The notes below the pieces were generated by a model that was not told the origin of the DNA, did not search any database, and worked only from the letters and a program-made list of their open reading frames with translations. From positions 1-37,062 of the forward strand of contig NZ_JACTAC010000030.1 in the NCBI RefSeq assembly GCF_014486675.1: DNA of 37,062 nucleotides, given 5' to 3'. Positions 1 to 8,341 of this stretch are shown here, in pieces. Numbering within the stretch: position 1 is the stretch's first letter; each line of letters starts with the position of its first letter. The translations under genes and the position numbers were made by a program. The DNA is from Flavobacterium macrobrachii. GTDB lineage: Bacteria > Bacteroidota > Bacteroidia > Flavobacteriales > Flavobacteriaceae.

Positions 1-240
1 GTTTTTTTGGGACATTTAGGAATGTATGAAAACTATAAAAAAGGGAAGTATGAAAATCAAGTTTTGGACATGACAACTTTTATCGATGCAAATAAGTTTC
101 TAGCAACCGTAACAGGAATTAAGGCTAATGCTTTATTTGCTAAAGATGAAATAGTAAAAGAATGGAGAGCATGGTTTGAAAAAAATAAAGAAAAATTATA
201 CTGGGACGAAAAGGAAGAAATGGTAAAAGTAAAAGAATAG
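1..240 (+). CDS. C-terminal end of an unrecognised protein (cut by the window edge)
   Basis: The reading frame is open from the first base and ends at TAG 238-240, so this is the last 79 codons of a gene that starts outside the window. The first usable start codon inside is a TTG at base 7, with an ATG at 22, but neither has a convincing upstream region, so I read this as a truncated gene. The visible part is charged, with many Lys and Glu residues, and has aromatic patches near the end (EWRAWFEKNKEKLYWDE). No signal peptide, membrane segment or known catalytic motif is visible. I do not recognise the family and assign no function. Confidence 0.6.
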   Translation, partial: VFLGHLGMYENYKKGKYENQVLDMTTFIDANKFLATVTGIKANALFAKDEIVKEWRAWFEKNKEKLYWDEKEEMVKVKE

Positions 241-437
241 CTCGGCAGAGTTTATTATGGTTAAAAATTACTCTCTGTTATTAACCAAGTGTGTAGGTTA
301 AATGCTTAATGACCGCAAGATTAGTAAGGGATGTTAAAATTATATGATATTTAATTCTATAAATTTTTGTTAAAAACAATACTTTGGCACAAGAATTGGA
401 ATGGAAGTAATATCATTAATCATTAAATTTACACATT
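241..437. other. Intergenic region before the lipoprotein gene
   Basis: This 197-base gap has no ORF of note. It holds interleaved complementary words just after the first gene: CAGAG (246-250) with CTCTG (273-277), and GGTTAA (259-264) with TTAACC (281-286). They could form a pseudoknot or alternative hairpins, but there is no T tract, so it is not a standard terminator. The right-hand part carries the sigma-54-like promoter listed separately. Confidence 0.4.
385..400 (+). promoter_or_regulatory. Sigma-54 (RpoN)-like -24/-12 promoter
   Basis: TGGCAC at 385-390, five bases, then TTGGA at 396-400 fits the RpoN consensus TGGCAC-N5-TTGCW with one mismatch, at the C of the -12 element. It lies 38 bases before the ATG at 438, giving a leader of about 27 bases, which is a normal placement. 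RpoN and its enhancer proteins are common in Flavobacteriia. The same stretch also overlaps a 7/8 match to the housekeeping -7 box (TACTTTGG at 380-387), so the alternative is an ordinary promoter. Confidence 0.45.
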
Positions 438-956
438 ATGAAAAAAATTACTTTAGTTTTAGCTTTTATCGGGATGATAACACTAAATGGTTGCACGGTT
501 AACGAGGATAATGGAAACTATATTGACAACGATACTATTAGTGAAGTATTTGAATTGAGAAATATAAATTTTTCATTTGACGGAGGAAATAGTTATTCTA
601 TCTACCGAACTTTAAATCCTCAGATATTTGCTTCAGATGTGGTTTTAATCTACAGAATGTCTGATTTGATCGATTCTAATACACCAGTTTGGCAATTAAT
701 TCCAAGAACATTGTATTTGCCACAAGGTGAATTGGATTATGACTTTGATTTTAGTAAAGAAGATTTTACTATTTATGCAGGTGGAACTTATGATTTATCA
801 TTAACTCCAGGATTTTTAACAAATCAAACGTTTAGAATTGTAATAGTTCCTGGCTATTTTGCTAATAGAATGGCGAAACCAGTTGATTTTTCAGATTATA
901 ATGCAGTAATAAAAGCTTACAATATAAATGACAAAAGTGTGAAAGTTATACAATAG
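438..956 (+). CDS. Small secreted lipoprotein, function unknown
   Basis: The product is 172 residues. It opens with a lipoprotein signal peptide: MKK, a hydrophobic stretch, and a lipobox LNGC with the lipidated Cys at residue 19. Acidic residues (E and D at 23-24) follow the Cys after three residues, which is compatible with, but not proof of, the export signal that sends Bacteroidota lipoproteins to the cell surface. The mature part is rich in Asp, Asn and aromatic residues and looks like a beta-rich domain. I do not recognise a named domain. It is monocistronic: its own promoter region is upstream and a strong bidirectional terminator lies 18 bases after the stop. Function is not assigned. 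Confidence 0.85.
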   Translation: MKKITLVLAFIGMITLNGCTVNEDNGNYIDNDTISEVFELRNINFSFDGGNSYSIYRTLNPQIFASDVVLIYRMSDLIDSNTPVWQLIPRTLYLPQGELDYDFDFSKEDFTIYAGGTYDLSLTPGFLTNQTFRIVIVPGYFANRMAKPVDFSDYNAVIKAYNINDKSVKVIQ

Positions 957-973
957 AATAACTTTTATATCAT

Positions 974-1006
974 AAAAAAACCATTCGCTAGGCGAATGGT
1001 TTTTTG
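974..1006. terminator. Bidirectional intrinsic terminator
   Basis: CCATTCGC and GCGAATGG pair around a three-base loop (TAG), and the stem is extended by A6 on the left and T6 on the right. It lies between two convergent genes, the lipoprotein (+) and the acyltransferase (-), and can serve both strands. Confidence 0.85.
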
Positions 1007-1023
1007 TTTGAGTTTATTTCAAA

Positions 1024-2283
1024 TTAGGAAACATCAACAGTTGTTTCGGCTGCAATTTTTTTATACGTTCCGTTTTCTAATTTTTCACGGATAGCTTCAA
1101 AGGCTGTTAATGTTTCATTTATATCTTCAATTGTATGTGAAGCTGTTGGAATCATTCTCAACAAGATAATTCCTTTTGGAATAACTGGATAAACCACGAT
1201 AGAAAGGAAAATCCCGAAGTTTTCTCTCAAGTCGTTTACCATAACCATTGCTTCTGGGATGGAACCTTCAAGATAAACCGGAGTTACACAAGTGTTAGTA
1301 TCACCAATATTGAATCCTTTTTCCTTTAATCCGCTTTGTAATGCATTTACGTTTTCCCAAAGTTTTTCTTTTAACTCAGGCATTGTACGCAACATCTGTA
1401 AACGTTTTAATGAACCAATAGTTTGTATCATTGGTAACGCTTTAGCAAACATTTGCGAACGTAAGTTGTATTTTAAATAATCAATAATGTCTTTATCAGC
1501 AGCTATAAAAGCACCAATGTTTGCCATAGATTTTGCAAATGTAGAGAAGTAAACATCTATTCCGTCTTGGCAACCTTGTTCTTCGCCAGCACCAGCGCCA
1601 GTTTTTCCAAGCGTTCCAAATCCATGAGCATCATCAACCAAAAGACGGAAATTGTACTTTTCTTTCATCGCTACAATTTCTTTCAATTTTCCTTGTTGAC
1701 CACGCATTCCAAAAACACCTTCGGTAATGAAAAGAATTCCGCCGCCAGTTTCTGTGGCCATTTTGGTAGCACGTTGCAGGTTTTTCTCCATGCTTTCCAA
1801 ATCATTATGCTTATAGGTAAATCTTTTTCCCATGTGTAAACGTACTCCGTCAATGATACAAGCATGGGCGTCTACATCATATACAATAATATCGTTTTTA
1901 GTAACCAATGCATCAATACACGACATGATACCTTGGTATCCAAAGTTCAATAAATACGCTGATTCTTTCATTACGAATTCAGCCAATTCTTTTTCTAATT
2001 GTTCGTGATAATTAGTATGACCGCTCATCATTCTTGCACCCATTGGATAGGCGGCACCATATTGTGTTGCGGCATCAATATCCGCTTGGCGAACTTCTGG
2101 ATGATTGGCTAATCCTAAATAATCGTTGATAGACCAGTTTAATATTTGTTTTCCGTGAAACTGCATTCTAGGACCAAGTTCACCTTCTAGTTTTGGAAAT
2201 ACATAATATCCTTCTGCTTGTGAAGCCCATTTTCCTAACGGACCTTTATTGTTTTGTATTCTTTCGAATAAATCTTTTACCAT
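1024..2283 (-). CDS. PLP-dependent alpha-oxoamine synthase (serine palmitoyltransferase / cysteate acyltransferase type)
   Basis: The 419-residue protein belongs to the fold type I alpha-oxoamine synthases, which join an acyl thioester to an amino acid with loss of CO2. Family marks are SGHTNYHEQLE near residue 87, the DDAHGFG motif at 217-223 (PLP ring contacts) and STFAKSMANIGAF, where K251 is the expected Schiff-base lysine. In Bacteroidota these proteins make the long-chain base of sphingolipids (serine as substrate) or the sulfonolipid capnine (cysteate as substrate); homologues in Flavobacterium and Capnocytophaga have the latter role. The sequence alone does not show which amino acid is used. 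Related KBL (glycine C-acetyltransferase) and BioF are less likely given the usual Flavobacterium assignment. It seems to be transcribed alone from the promoter near 2307. The 3' terminator is shared with the lipoprotein gene. Confidence 0.85.
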   Translation of the reverse strand: MVKDLFERIQNNKGPLGKWASQAEGYYVFPKLEGELGPRMQFHGKQILNWSINDYLGLANHPEVRQADIDAATQYGAAYPMGARMMSGHTNYHEQLEKELAEFVMKESAYLLNFGYQGIMSCIDALVTKNDIIVYDVDAHACIIDGVRLHMGKRFTYKHNDLESMEKNLQRATKMATETGGGILFITEGVFGMRGQQGKLKEIVAMKEKYNFRLLVDDAHGFGTLGKTGAGAGEEQGCQDGIDVYFSTFAKSMANIGAFIAADKDIIDYLKYNLRSQMFAKALPMIQTIGSLKRLQMLRTMPELKEKLWENVNALQSGLKEKGFNIGDTNTCVTPVYLEGSIPEAMVMVNDLRENFGIFLSIVVYPVIPKGIILLRMIPTASHTIEDINETLTAFEAIREKLENGTYKKIAAETTVDVS

Positions 2284-2306
2284 AATAACTTTGTATTTAG
2301 TCTTGG

Positions 2307-2314
2307 CAAAAGTA
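2307..2314 (-). promoter_or_regulatory. -7 promoter element for the acyltransferase gene
   Basis: On the minus strand this reads TACTTTTG, a full match to TAnnTTTG. It lies 23 bases before the ATG, giving a leader of about 15-18 bases. No TTG lies at the usual 17-23-base spacing, so only half of the promoter is convincing. Confidence 0.45.
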
Positions 2315-2510
2315 ATTATAAATTTAGTTTACTCCTAATCATTATAATTAGAAAGTTTCAACTAATTACTGTTGAAAACAGTAAAGATAAATTTGAATGA
2401 ATTGGTACATTAGCAACCAAAAATAGTTTCGTTTTATCTACAAGTTTTTACGGAATTAGTTACTCCAATATTGATGATTAGCTTTTACTACTATTTAGCT
2501 TTTTTGAAGT

Positions 2511-3836
2511 TTATTTTGAAGCTTTTTTTAATATAATATAGCCTAAAATTCCTCCAATTAATGAAGCGGTAAAAATACCTATTTTAGATTGTACCATATA
2601 TTCCTCATGAGTAAAAGCTAATGAAGTTATAAATAGTGACATAGTAAATCCAATTGAAGCTAATAAACCTAAACCAAATAAGTTTTTTAGGTTCATTCCA
2701 GATGGAAAAGGAGCAATTTTTAATTTAACCATTCCAAAAGTAAAACCTACAATTCCTACTACTTTACCCACCAGTAATCCTAATGCAACACCTATTGCAA
2801 TATTATTACTAAATAGTAGTTCAGTATCAATATCTAGAGACACACCAGCATTAGCAATAGCAAAAATAGGTATAATAATAAAGGTTACAAATGGATGCAT
2901 AGCATGTTCTAAACGTTGTAAAGGTGGTATAACTTTAATGGTTGCTTCCTTAGCTTTATCAAGAATGTGAAGTTGATGAGGAGTTAAAGTGGGTATTTTA
3001 TCATTAGGGTCAATTTTATTAAACTCGTTCAAATATCTTTGAATTTTTAAAGAATATTCACTCTCTTTTAAACGAATATCAGCTGGAATAGTAAATGCAG
3101 CTAAAACGGCTGCAATAGTAGCGTGAACACCAGAAAGTAGGAAAGCTGTCCAAACACCTGCGATACCAATAATAGCATAAAACAAGATACTTCTAACGCC
3201 TAATTTATTTCCAAGATACATCACGACAATAAAACTCAAACCTAGTGAAAGACTAAACAAAGAAATATCTGAAGTGTAGAAAAAAGCAATAACCAAAACA
3301 GCACCCAAATCATCAACTATAGCTAATGCAGTTAAAAAAACTTTTAAACTTGTTGGTATTTTACTACCTAAAAGATATAAAACACCCAATGCAAAAGCAA
3401 TATCAGTAGCCATCGGAATTCCCCAACCACTATGTACTTCTCCAGAAGGGTTAAAGGATAAATAGATTAATGCCGGAACAAGCATTCCTCCTAAAGCGGC
3501 TCCAATAGGTAGTAATGCTTTCCTTGGATTAGATAGTTCTCCACCAACAATTTCTCTTTTTAATTCTAATCCTACAACAAAGAAAAATATTGACATTAAT
3601 CCATCATTAATCCAGTGATGAATGGAATATTCTAAAAAAGATTTTCCATCAAATTGAAATCCTAATTTGTGTTCTAAAAAATGATGATACTCATGAGACA
3701 AAGAAGAATTTGCCAAAACTATAGCAACGATTACACTGATTCCAAGTACAATTCCTCCTGCTTTTTCCTCTTCCATAAATTTTCTTATTGGATAAGTAAC
3801 GCGGTCAATAGGGTAGTGTTTTTGCTCAGTCATCAA
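2511..3836 (-). CDS. nhaA: Na+/H+ antiporter NhaA
   Basis: The protein has 441 residues, against 388 in E. coli, with about eleven to twelve hydrophobic segments. The NhaA signature is clear: ALAIVDDLGAV contains the adjacent aspartates (D175 and D176) that bind and exchange Na+ and H+, and the cytoplasmic end of the first helices has the typical FFFVVGLELKREI segment. It exchanges internal Na+ for external protons and supports pH and salt homeostasis. A hydrophilic insert of about 60 residues near 260-320 explains the extra length and is common in Bacteroidota NhaA. The gene has its own promoter (3866-3896), a leader of about 23 bases, and no obvious terminator before the next minus-strand gene. 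Confidence 0.96.
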   Translation of the reverse strand: MMTEQKHYPIDRVTYPIRKFMEEEKAGGIVLGISVIVAIVLANSSLSHEYHHFLEHKLGFQFDGKSFLEYSIHHWINDGLMSIFFFVVGLELKREIVGGELSNPRKALLPIGAALGGMLVPALIYLSFNPSGEVHSGWGIPMATDIAFALGVLYLLGSKIPTSLKVFLTALAIVDDLGAVLVIAFFYTSDISLFSLSLGLSFIVVMYLGNKLGVRSILFYAIIGIAGVWTAFLLSGVHATIAAVLAAFTIPADIRLKESEYSLKIQRYLNEFNKIDPNDKIPTLTPHQLHILDKAKEATIKVIPPLQRLEHAMHPFVTFIIIPIFAIANAGVSLDIDTELLFSNNIAIGVALGLLVGKVVGIVGFTFGMVKLKIAPFPSGMNLKNLFGLGLLASIGFTMSLFITSLAFTHEEYMVQSKIGIFTASLIGGILGYIILKKASK

Positions 3837-3865
3837 TATATGTTTTGGAATTAAAATTTATTTTA

Positions 3866-3896
3866 CAAAGTTACCATTTTGAGCAATAGATTACAA
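3866..3896 (-). promoter_or_regulatory. Bacteroidota-type promoter of nhaA
   Basis: On the minus strand the -33 element is TTG (3896-3894, within a run reading TTTTG), then 20 bases, then a perfect -7 box TAACTTTG (3873-3866). Both spacing and sequence fit the Flavobacterium consensus. Transcription should start near 3859, about 23 bases before the ATG. Confidence 0.7.
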
Positions 3897-3971
3897 AATA
3901 TAAATTTCATTCTTTCTCAAGATTACGGGTTTTAAATCTTTATTTAGTTCAAGTATGACTTAATAAAAACA

Positions 3972-4007
3972 AAAAACCACGATGCAAAAAAGTGAATCGT
4001 GGTTTTT
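3972..4007. terminator. Terminator after the 127-residue membrane protein
   Basis: AAAAACCACGAT (3972-3983) pairs with ATCGTGGTTTTT (3996-4007) around a 12-base loop. The A and T tracts make it work in either direction. It lies between the stop of the minus-strand gene at 4026 and the nhaA promoter, isolating nhaA from upstream transcription. Confidence 0.8.
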
Positions 4008-4025
4008 CTCTAAATTAAATCCCAA

Positions 4026-4409
4026 TTATTTAATTTTTCCATTTACTAAAGCTACTGCTGCACCAACTCCTGCACCAATTATGATTGAAATAACAACGTC
4101 AATAATAAAGTTTTGAGTATCCAAAGGTCTATTGGAATACATGAAGAAATTGGTAGAAAGACCGTACAGAAAACCTATACTTGCACCAGCAGTTAAGCCA
4201 GTAATAGGGTTTTTAATTCCAGCCCATTTGATAAAAATATAGGACATTAGTAGTCCAAAAGTAATGCAACCTAAAAAGATAAATTCCAGTTTGATGTCTA
4301 GTGTTTCAGGATAACTGTCTTTAAAAATTATCCCATAGAAAAGAAACCCCAGTAGAAAATCTACTAAACCACCAACAATACCAGCTATTAAAAAGTTTTT
4401 TACATTCAT
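4026..4409 (-). CDS. Small four-helix membrane protein, unknown function
   Basis: The 127-residue product is almost entirely membrane-embedded. Four hydrophobic segments can be seen at about residues 6-27, 42-62, 71-90 and 103-124, separated by short loops rich in Gly. The last helix has a glycine-rich face (IIIGAGVGAAVALVNGK). There are no charged catalytic residues inside the membrane segments and no recognised domain. It is followed by a good terminator, and the gene before it, an acyl-CoA synthetase, ends 107 bases upstream, so it is probably its own transcription unit. A weak 7/8 match to the -7 box lies upstream. Function is unknown. Confidence 0.8.
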   Translation of the reverse strand: MNVKNFLIAGIVGGLVDFLLGFLFYGIIFKDSYPETLDIKLEFIFLGCITFGLLMSYIFIKWAGIKNPITGLTAGASIGFLYGLSTNFFMYSNRPLDTQNFIIDVVISIIIGAGVGAAVALVNGKIK

Positions 4410-4516
4410 AGTTTATTGTTTTATTGATTAGTGAAATAAATTTACTAAACTTTCAATAAACTGTTATGTTGTAACTTTTTAATTATTAACTTTTTAGGTT
4501 GTAAAAATGTTAATAA

Positions 4517-6289
4517 TTAGGAGTAGATTTTTTGATACAAATCTTTGTATTTTTCCATGACAATTTTACGCTTTAATTTTAGCGTAGGCGTAAGATGTCC
4601 GCCATCAATGGACCAAATATCTGGAGTAAGTTCAAAGCGTTTTATTTTTTCCCAATTACCGAATTTCTCATTAAATTTTTCGACTTCTTTTTCAATTCGA
4701 GCAATAACATCAGGATTGGAAGCTATTTCGGCATTGGTAATTCCAACGTTGATGTTTTTACGCTTTGCCCATTCTTTGATGAAATCAAAACTTGGTTGAA
4801 TGAATGCACCTGGCATTTTTTCGCCATCGCCAATTACCATGATTTGTTCTATGAATAAGGATTGTTTCATTGCGTTTTCAATCAACTGTGGCGCAATGTA
4901 TTTTCCTCCCGAAGTTTTGAACATTTCTTTTTTACGGTCGGTAATTTTTAAGAAACCATTGGCATCAACTTCACCGATATCGCCTGTGTGAAAAAATCCA
5001 TCAACAATTACTTCATCGGTTAGTTTTTGGTCTTTGTAGTAACCCATCATAACGTTTGGACCTTTACAAAGAATTTCGCCATCGGCAGCAATTTTTACTT
5101 CTACATTATTAATCATTCGACCAACAGTTCCAACTTTAAAACCATAGTTTCGTTGGTCATTAACCGCAATAACAGGTGAAGTTTCAGTTAATCCATAACC
5201 TTCCATTACTGGCATTCCTGCTGCTGCAAAAACTCTGATTAATCGATGTTGTAACGCAGCACTTCCTGAAACCATTACATTCAAGTTTCCGCCTAAACCT
5301 TCTATCCATTTGCTGAAAATCAACTTTCTAGCAATGCTTAATTGGAATTCATACCACCAACCATTGGTACCATAAGGTTCGTAACGCAAACCTAAATCGA
5401 TTGCCCAAAAGAACAATTTCTTTTTTATTCCGGTTAAATCTTCACCTTTTGCAATGATTTTATCATATACTTTTTCCAAAAGTCTTGGTACAACCGAGAA
5501 AACGGTTGGTTTTACTTCTTTGATATTGTCTGAAAGTTTTTCGATTGACTCGGCAAAATAGATGGAAACCGAATAATATTGGTAGATATACAAAATTACA
5601 CGTTCAAAAATATGACAAATAGGAAGGAAGCTCAACGCAACACTTGTTCCTTCGTTAAATGGAATTCGAGGCGAACTATCGAGTACATTTGACACGATAT
5701 TATTATGAGAAAGCATAACACCTTTTGGTTTTCCTGTTGTTCCCGATGTGTAAATGATGGTTGCTAATTCTTCGGGTTTTACATTGTTTTTTCGGTCTTC
5801 GACAACATCTTGATTGCTTTGATCAGCTCCAAGTTCCAATAATTCTTTCCAGTTTTTGCAACCGCCAATTTCATTGAAACAATAAACTTCCTCTAGCAAT
5901 GGAATGTTTTGCTTAACCGCCATTAATTTTTCATAAACCACATCATCTGAAACAAAACAATATTTAGATTCTGAATGGTTTAAGATGTATTCATAATCTT
6001 CGGCAGCAATGGTTGGATAAATTGGTACGGTTTGGGCACCAACTTGAAGCGAACCAATATCCATAACATTCCATTCCGTTCTATTACTAGAAGAAATGAT
6101 AGCTATTTTATCATTCTTTTGAATGCCTAATCGAATCAAAGCTCTTGATATAGCATTGGCTTTATTCAAATATTCTTGAGTAGAAGTTGAAATCCATTGT
6201 CCGTCATATTTGGTAACAAGACAATTAGGTAGATTATTTTTTTCTAATTGATAGTATGGAAAGTCAAAAAGACGCGTGATTTTTGTCAT
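4517..6289 (-). CDS. Long-chain fatty-acid-CoA ligase (AMP-forming)
   Basis: This 590-residue member of the ANL adenylating superfamily activates a fatty acid to an acyl-AMP and then to acyl-CoA. The phosphate loop is IIYTSGTTGKPKGVM at about residues 178-192, the adenine-binding motif is EGYGLTETSP near 366-375, and the hinge region FFHTGDIGEVDANGF is followed by the DRKKEMFKTSGGKYI stretch of the long-chain ligases. No signal peptide or membrane helix is present, so it should be cytosolic or peripheral. The length and the C-terminal sequence match bacterial FadD-like long-chain ligases annotated in Flavobacteria. It may feed beta-oxidation or lipid synthesis; there are no other beta-oxidation genes nearby. 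A promoter lies at 6309-6338, in the region shared with the divergent gene. Confidence 0.92.
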   Translation of the reverse strand: MTKITRLFDFPYYQLEKNNLPNCLVTKYDGQWISTSTQEYLNKANAISRALIRLGIQKNDKIAIISSSNRTEWNVMDIGSLQVGAQTVPIYPTIAAEDYEYILNHSESKYCFVSDDVVYEKLMAVKQNIPLLEEVYCFNEIGGCKNWKELLELGADQSNQDVVEDRKNNVKPEELATIIYTSGTTGKPKGVMLSHNNIVSNVLDSSPRIPFNEGTSVALSFLPICHIFERVILYIYQYYSVSIYFAESIEKLSDNIKEVKPTVFSVVPRLLEKVYDKIIAKGEDLTGIKKKLFFWAIDLGLRYEPYGTNGWWYEFQLSIARKLIFSKWIEGLGGNLNVMVSGSAALQHRLIRVFAAAGMPVMEGYGLTETSPVIAVNDQRNYGFKVGTVGRMINNVEVKIAADGEILCKGPNVMMGYYKDQKLTDEVIVDGFFHTGDIGEVDANGFLKITDRKKEMFKTSGGKYIAPQLIENAMKQSLFIEQIMVIGDGEKMPGAFIQPSFDFIKEWAKRKNINVGITNAEIASNPDVIARIEKEVEKFNEKFGNWEKIKRFELTPDIWSIDGGHLTPTLKLKRKIVMEKYKDLYQKIYS

Positions 6290-6308
6290 TGTGATTAATA
6301 ATTTTATG

Positions 6309-6338
6309 CAAATTAAGGAATATTGTAATGAAACACAA
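6309..6338 (-). promoter_or_regulatory. Promoter of the acyl-CoA ligase gene
   Basis: On the minus strand TTG (6338-6336), 19 bases and TTAATTTG (6316-6309), which matches TAnnTTTG at all but one of the fixed positions. It is 19 bases from the ATG at 6289. It would overlap coding sequence if the divergent gene began at 6328, which supports the later start chosen there. Confidence 0.45.
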
Positions 6339-6377
6339 TAAAAATTTAAAATATGCTAAATGTAGTAGTGAAATATG

Positions 6378-6385
6378 TAGTTTTG
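6378..6385 (+). promoter_or_regulatory. -7 promoter element for the LtaS-like gene
   Basis: TAGTTTTG is a full match to TAnnTTTG and sits 23 bases before the ATG at 6409. No -33 TTG is seen at the normal distance. The position argues that the transcript begins after the earlier in-frame ATG at 6328. Confidence 0.35.
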
Positions 6386-6408
6386 CAAAAAAATATTTTC
6401 TATCTGCA

Positions 6409-8331
6409 ATGCATAAATTTCCCCGTTTTCAAGAATATAAAGCGTTATTTTACAGAATAATATTAGCTTATGTATTCTATTTTTTAGCGAGAGTTTTATT
6501 TTTTGTTTACAACAGTTCGCTAATACAAATTGATGGTGTTTTTGACTTTTTTAGACTGAGTTATCACGGATTAGCATTTGATACCACTTCGATACTTTAC
6601 ATCAACGGATTATTCATCCTTTTTTCAATTTTGCCTTTGGTTATCAATGCCAAAAAAGGATACCAAACCTTTTTGTTCTATTTGTATTTTGTGACCAATT
6701 TGTTGGCGTATGCGTTCAATTTTGTTGATTTTATTTATTACCGATTTATCTTTGGCAGAAGCACGAAAGCATCACTAGAATCACTAGAAAATGAAAGCAA
6801 CAAAGCGGCATTATTTTTTAACTTTTTGACTAATTATTGGCATGTGTTTTTGTTGTTTTTTGTAACGGCATTTATTTGGATAAAATTGTATAAAAAGGTC
6901 AAAATTACTTCAACTGAAAAACCGTCCATAAAGTATTTCGCTGCGTCAATTGCCTGTTTCTTTTTAATCGTTGCTTTGTGTGTTGGTGGAATTCGTGGCG
7001 ATTTTAAGAAAAGTACACGACCAATTAATCTTTTGGATGCGAGTCGTTATGTGACCAATCCGTCGCAAGCTGATTTGGTTTTGAATACACCTTTTGCCAT
7101 TATTAGAACTTGGACTGCTAATGCCTTTAAAAAAGAAAATTACCTTAGTAAAGAACAAGTTGATAAATTAATTGTTCCAATAAAACAATACAATAACAAT
7201 TCAGAAGCCAAGAAAAATATCGTAATTTTCATATTAGAAAGTTATGGTCGAGAATATAGTGGAGCTTTCAATAAGAATGCCAATATTCCTGATTTTAAAA
7301 GTTATACACCATTTATAGATTCGTTGGCGCAACACAGTATGATTTATACCAATGCTTATGCTAATGGATATAAATCAATCCACGGAATGTCATCGGTTAT
7401 TGCTGGAATTCCTTCGTTTAAAGTGGCGTTTACGTCTTCGCCATATCCGAAGCAAAAGATAGAATCATTAGTTACCACTTTGAAAAGTGTAGGTTATGAC
7501 ACTTCCTTTTTTCACGGTGCACCAAATGGTTCGATGGGATTTTTAGGTTTCGGGAATATTTTGGGTTATGATCATTATTATGGTAAAAATGAGTTTAATA
7601 ATGATGCCGAATTTGATGGCGTTTGGGGAATTTGGGACGAACCGTTTTTTCAGTATTTCAACAAAACATTAACTGAAAAAAAACAACCCTTTATGGCAAC
7701 ATTGTTTTCAGTTTCATCGCATGAACCTTATGTTGTTCCAAAAAAATATGAAGGAAAATTTGATAAAGGAACTGTAAATATTCATCAAACGATTGGTTAT
7801 ACTGATTTTGCGCTGAAACGTTTCTTTGCTGAAGCCAAAAAGCAACCTTGGTACAATAACACGATTTTCGTTTTAGTTGCCGATCACGGAAATACTATTG
7901 CGTATGACGAATACCGAAAAGAATTCAACAAACATACCGTTCCGATTTTATTCTTTTCGCCAGATGAAAAGTATGTTGGTGTAAACGATGATTGGGCACA
8001 ACAAATCGATATTTATCCAACGCTTTTGGATATGATTGGTTACAAAAAGCCTTTCAGAAGTTGGGGTAGAAGTTTAATTAATGAAAAACAAGTTCCGCCT
8101 TTTGTGATTAAATATGGTTCGAATGTGTATCAATACATGGAAGGAAATTACATCTGCACGTTTGACGGGAAAAAAGTCGTTGGTTTTTACGATAAAAATG
8201 ACAAAGCAATGGAACGCAATCTAATCAAAAATCGAACTCCCGAAATGGATTCGCTGGAATTGCGCTGTAAAGCTTTTGTTCAAGATTATATGGAACGACT
8301 TATCGATAAGCGATTGACAACGGTGAAGTAA
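6409..8331 (+). CDS. LtaS-like sulfatase-fold membrane phosphotransferase
   Basis: The protein (640 residues from this start) has about five N-terminal membrane helices and then a large periplasmic sulfatase/alkaline-phosphatase-fold domain, the layout of lipoteichoic acid synthase and of phosphoglycerol or phosphoethanolamine transferases. Family marks are IVIFILESYG (first metal ligand), NGYKSIHGMSSVIAG (expected Ser/Thr nucleophile region), FHGAPNGSMGF and LVADHGNT (metal-binding Asp-His). A Gram-negative cell has no lipoteichoic acid, so a role in transferring a phospho-head group to lipid, glycan or LPS is more likely. An in-frame ATG at 6328 would add 27 residues, but that extension is Cys- and Lys-rich, overlaps two promoter-like elements and is unlike the family, so I prefer 6409. 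The next gene begins 10 bases after the stop and is probably co-transcribed. Confidence 0.88.
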   Translation: MHKFPRFQEYKALFYRIILAYVFYFLARVLFFVYNSSLIQIDGVFDFFRLSYHGLAFDTTSILYINGLFILFSILPLVINAKKGYQTFLFYLYFVTNLLAYAFNFVDFIYYRFIFGRSTKASLESLENESNKAALFFNFLTNYWHVFLLFFVTAFIWIKLYKKVKITSTEKPSIKYFAASIACFFLIVALCVGGIRGDFKKSTRPINLLDASRYVTNPSQADLVLNTPFAIIRTWTANAFKKENYLSKEQVDKLIVPIKQYNNNSEAKKNIVIFILESYGREYSGAFNKNANIPDFKSYTPFIDSLAQHSMIYTNAYANGYKSIHGMSSVIAGIPSFKVAFTSSPYPKQKIESLVTTLKSVGYDTSFFHGAPNGSMGFLGFGNILGYDHYYGKNEFNNDAEFDGVWGIWDEPFFQYFNKTLTEKKQPFMATLFSVSSHEPYVVPKKYEGKFDKGTVNIHQTIGYTDFALKRFFAEAKKQPWYNNTIFVLVADHGNTIAYDEYRKEFNKHTVPILFFSPDEKYVGVNDDWAQQIDIYPTLLDMIGYKKPFRSWGRSLINEKQVPPFVIKYGSNVYQYMEGNYICTFDGKKVVGFYDKNDKAMERNLIKNRTPEMDSLELRCKAFVQDYMERLIDKRLTTVK

Positions 8332-8341
8332 TTAGTGAAAA

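Noticed and set aside
2367..2383. Seven-base stem TACTGTT/AACAGTA after nhaA
   Set aside because: The loop is short but there is no T tract, so it is not a convincing terminator for nhaA.
2388..2395. TAAATTTG on the plus strand between the acyltransferase gene and nhaA
   Set aside because: It matches the -7 box but no plus-strand gene lies downstream for nearly 4 kb. Such matches are expected often in AT-rich DNA.
6328..6408. In-frame ATG 27 codons before the chosen LtaS-like start
   Set aside because: The extra residues are unlike the family, and the region carries the promoter of the divergent acyl-CoA ligase gene and a -7 box for this gene.
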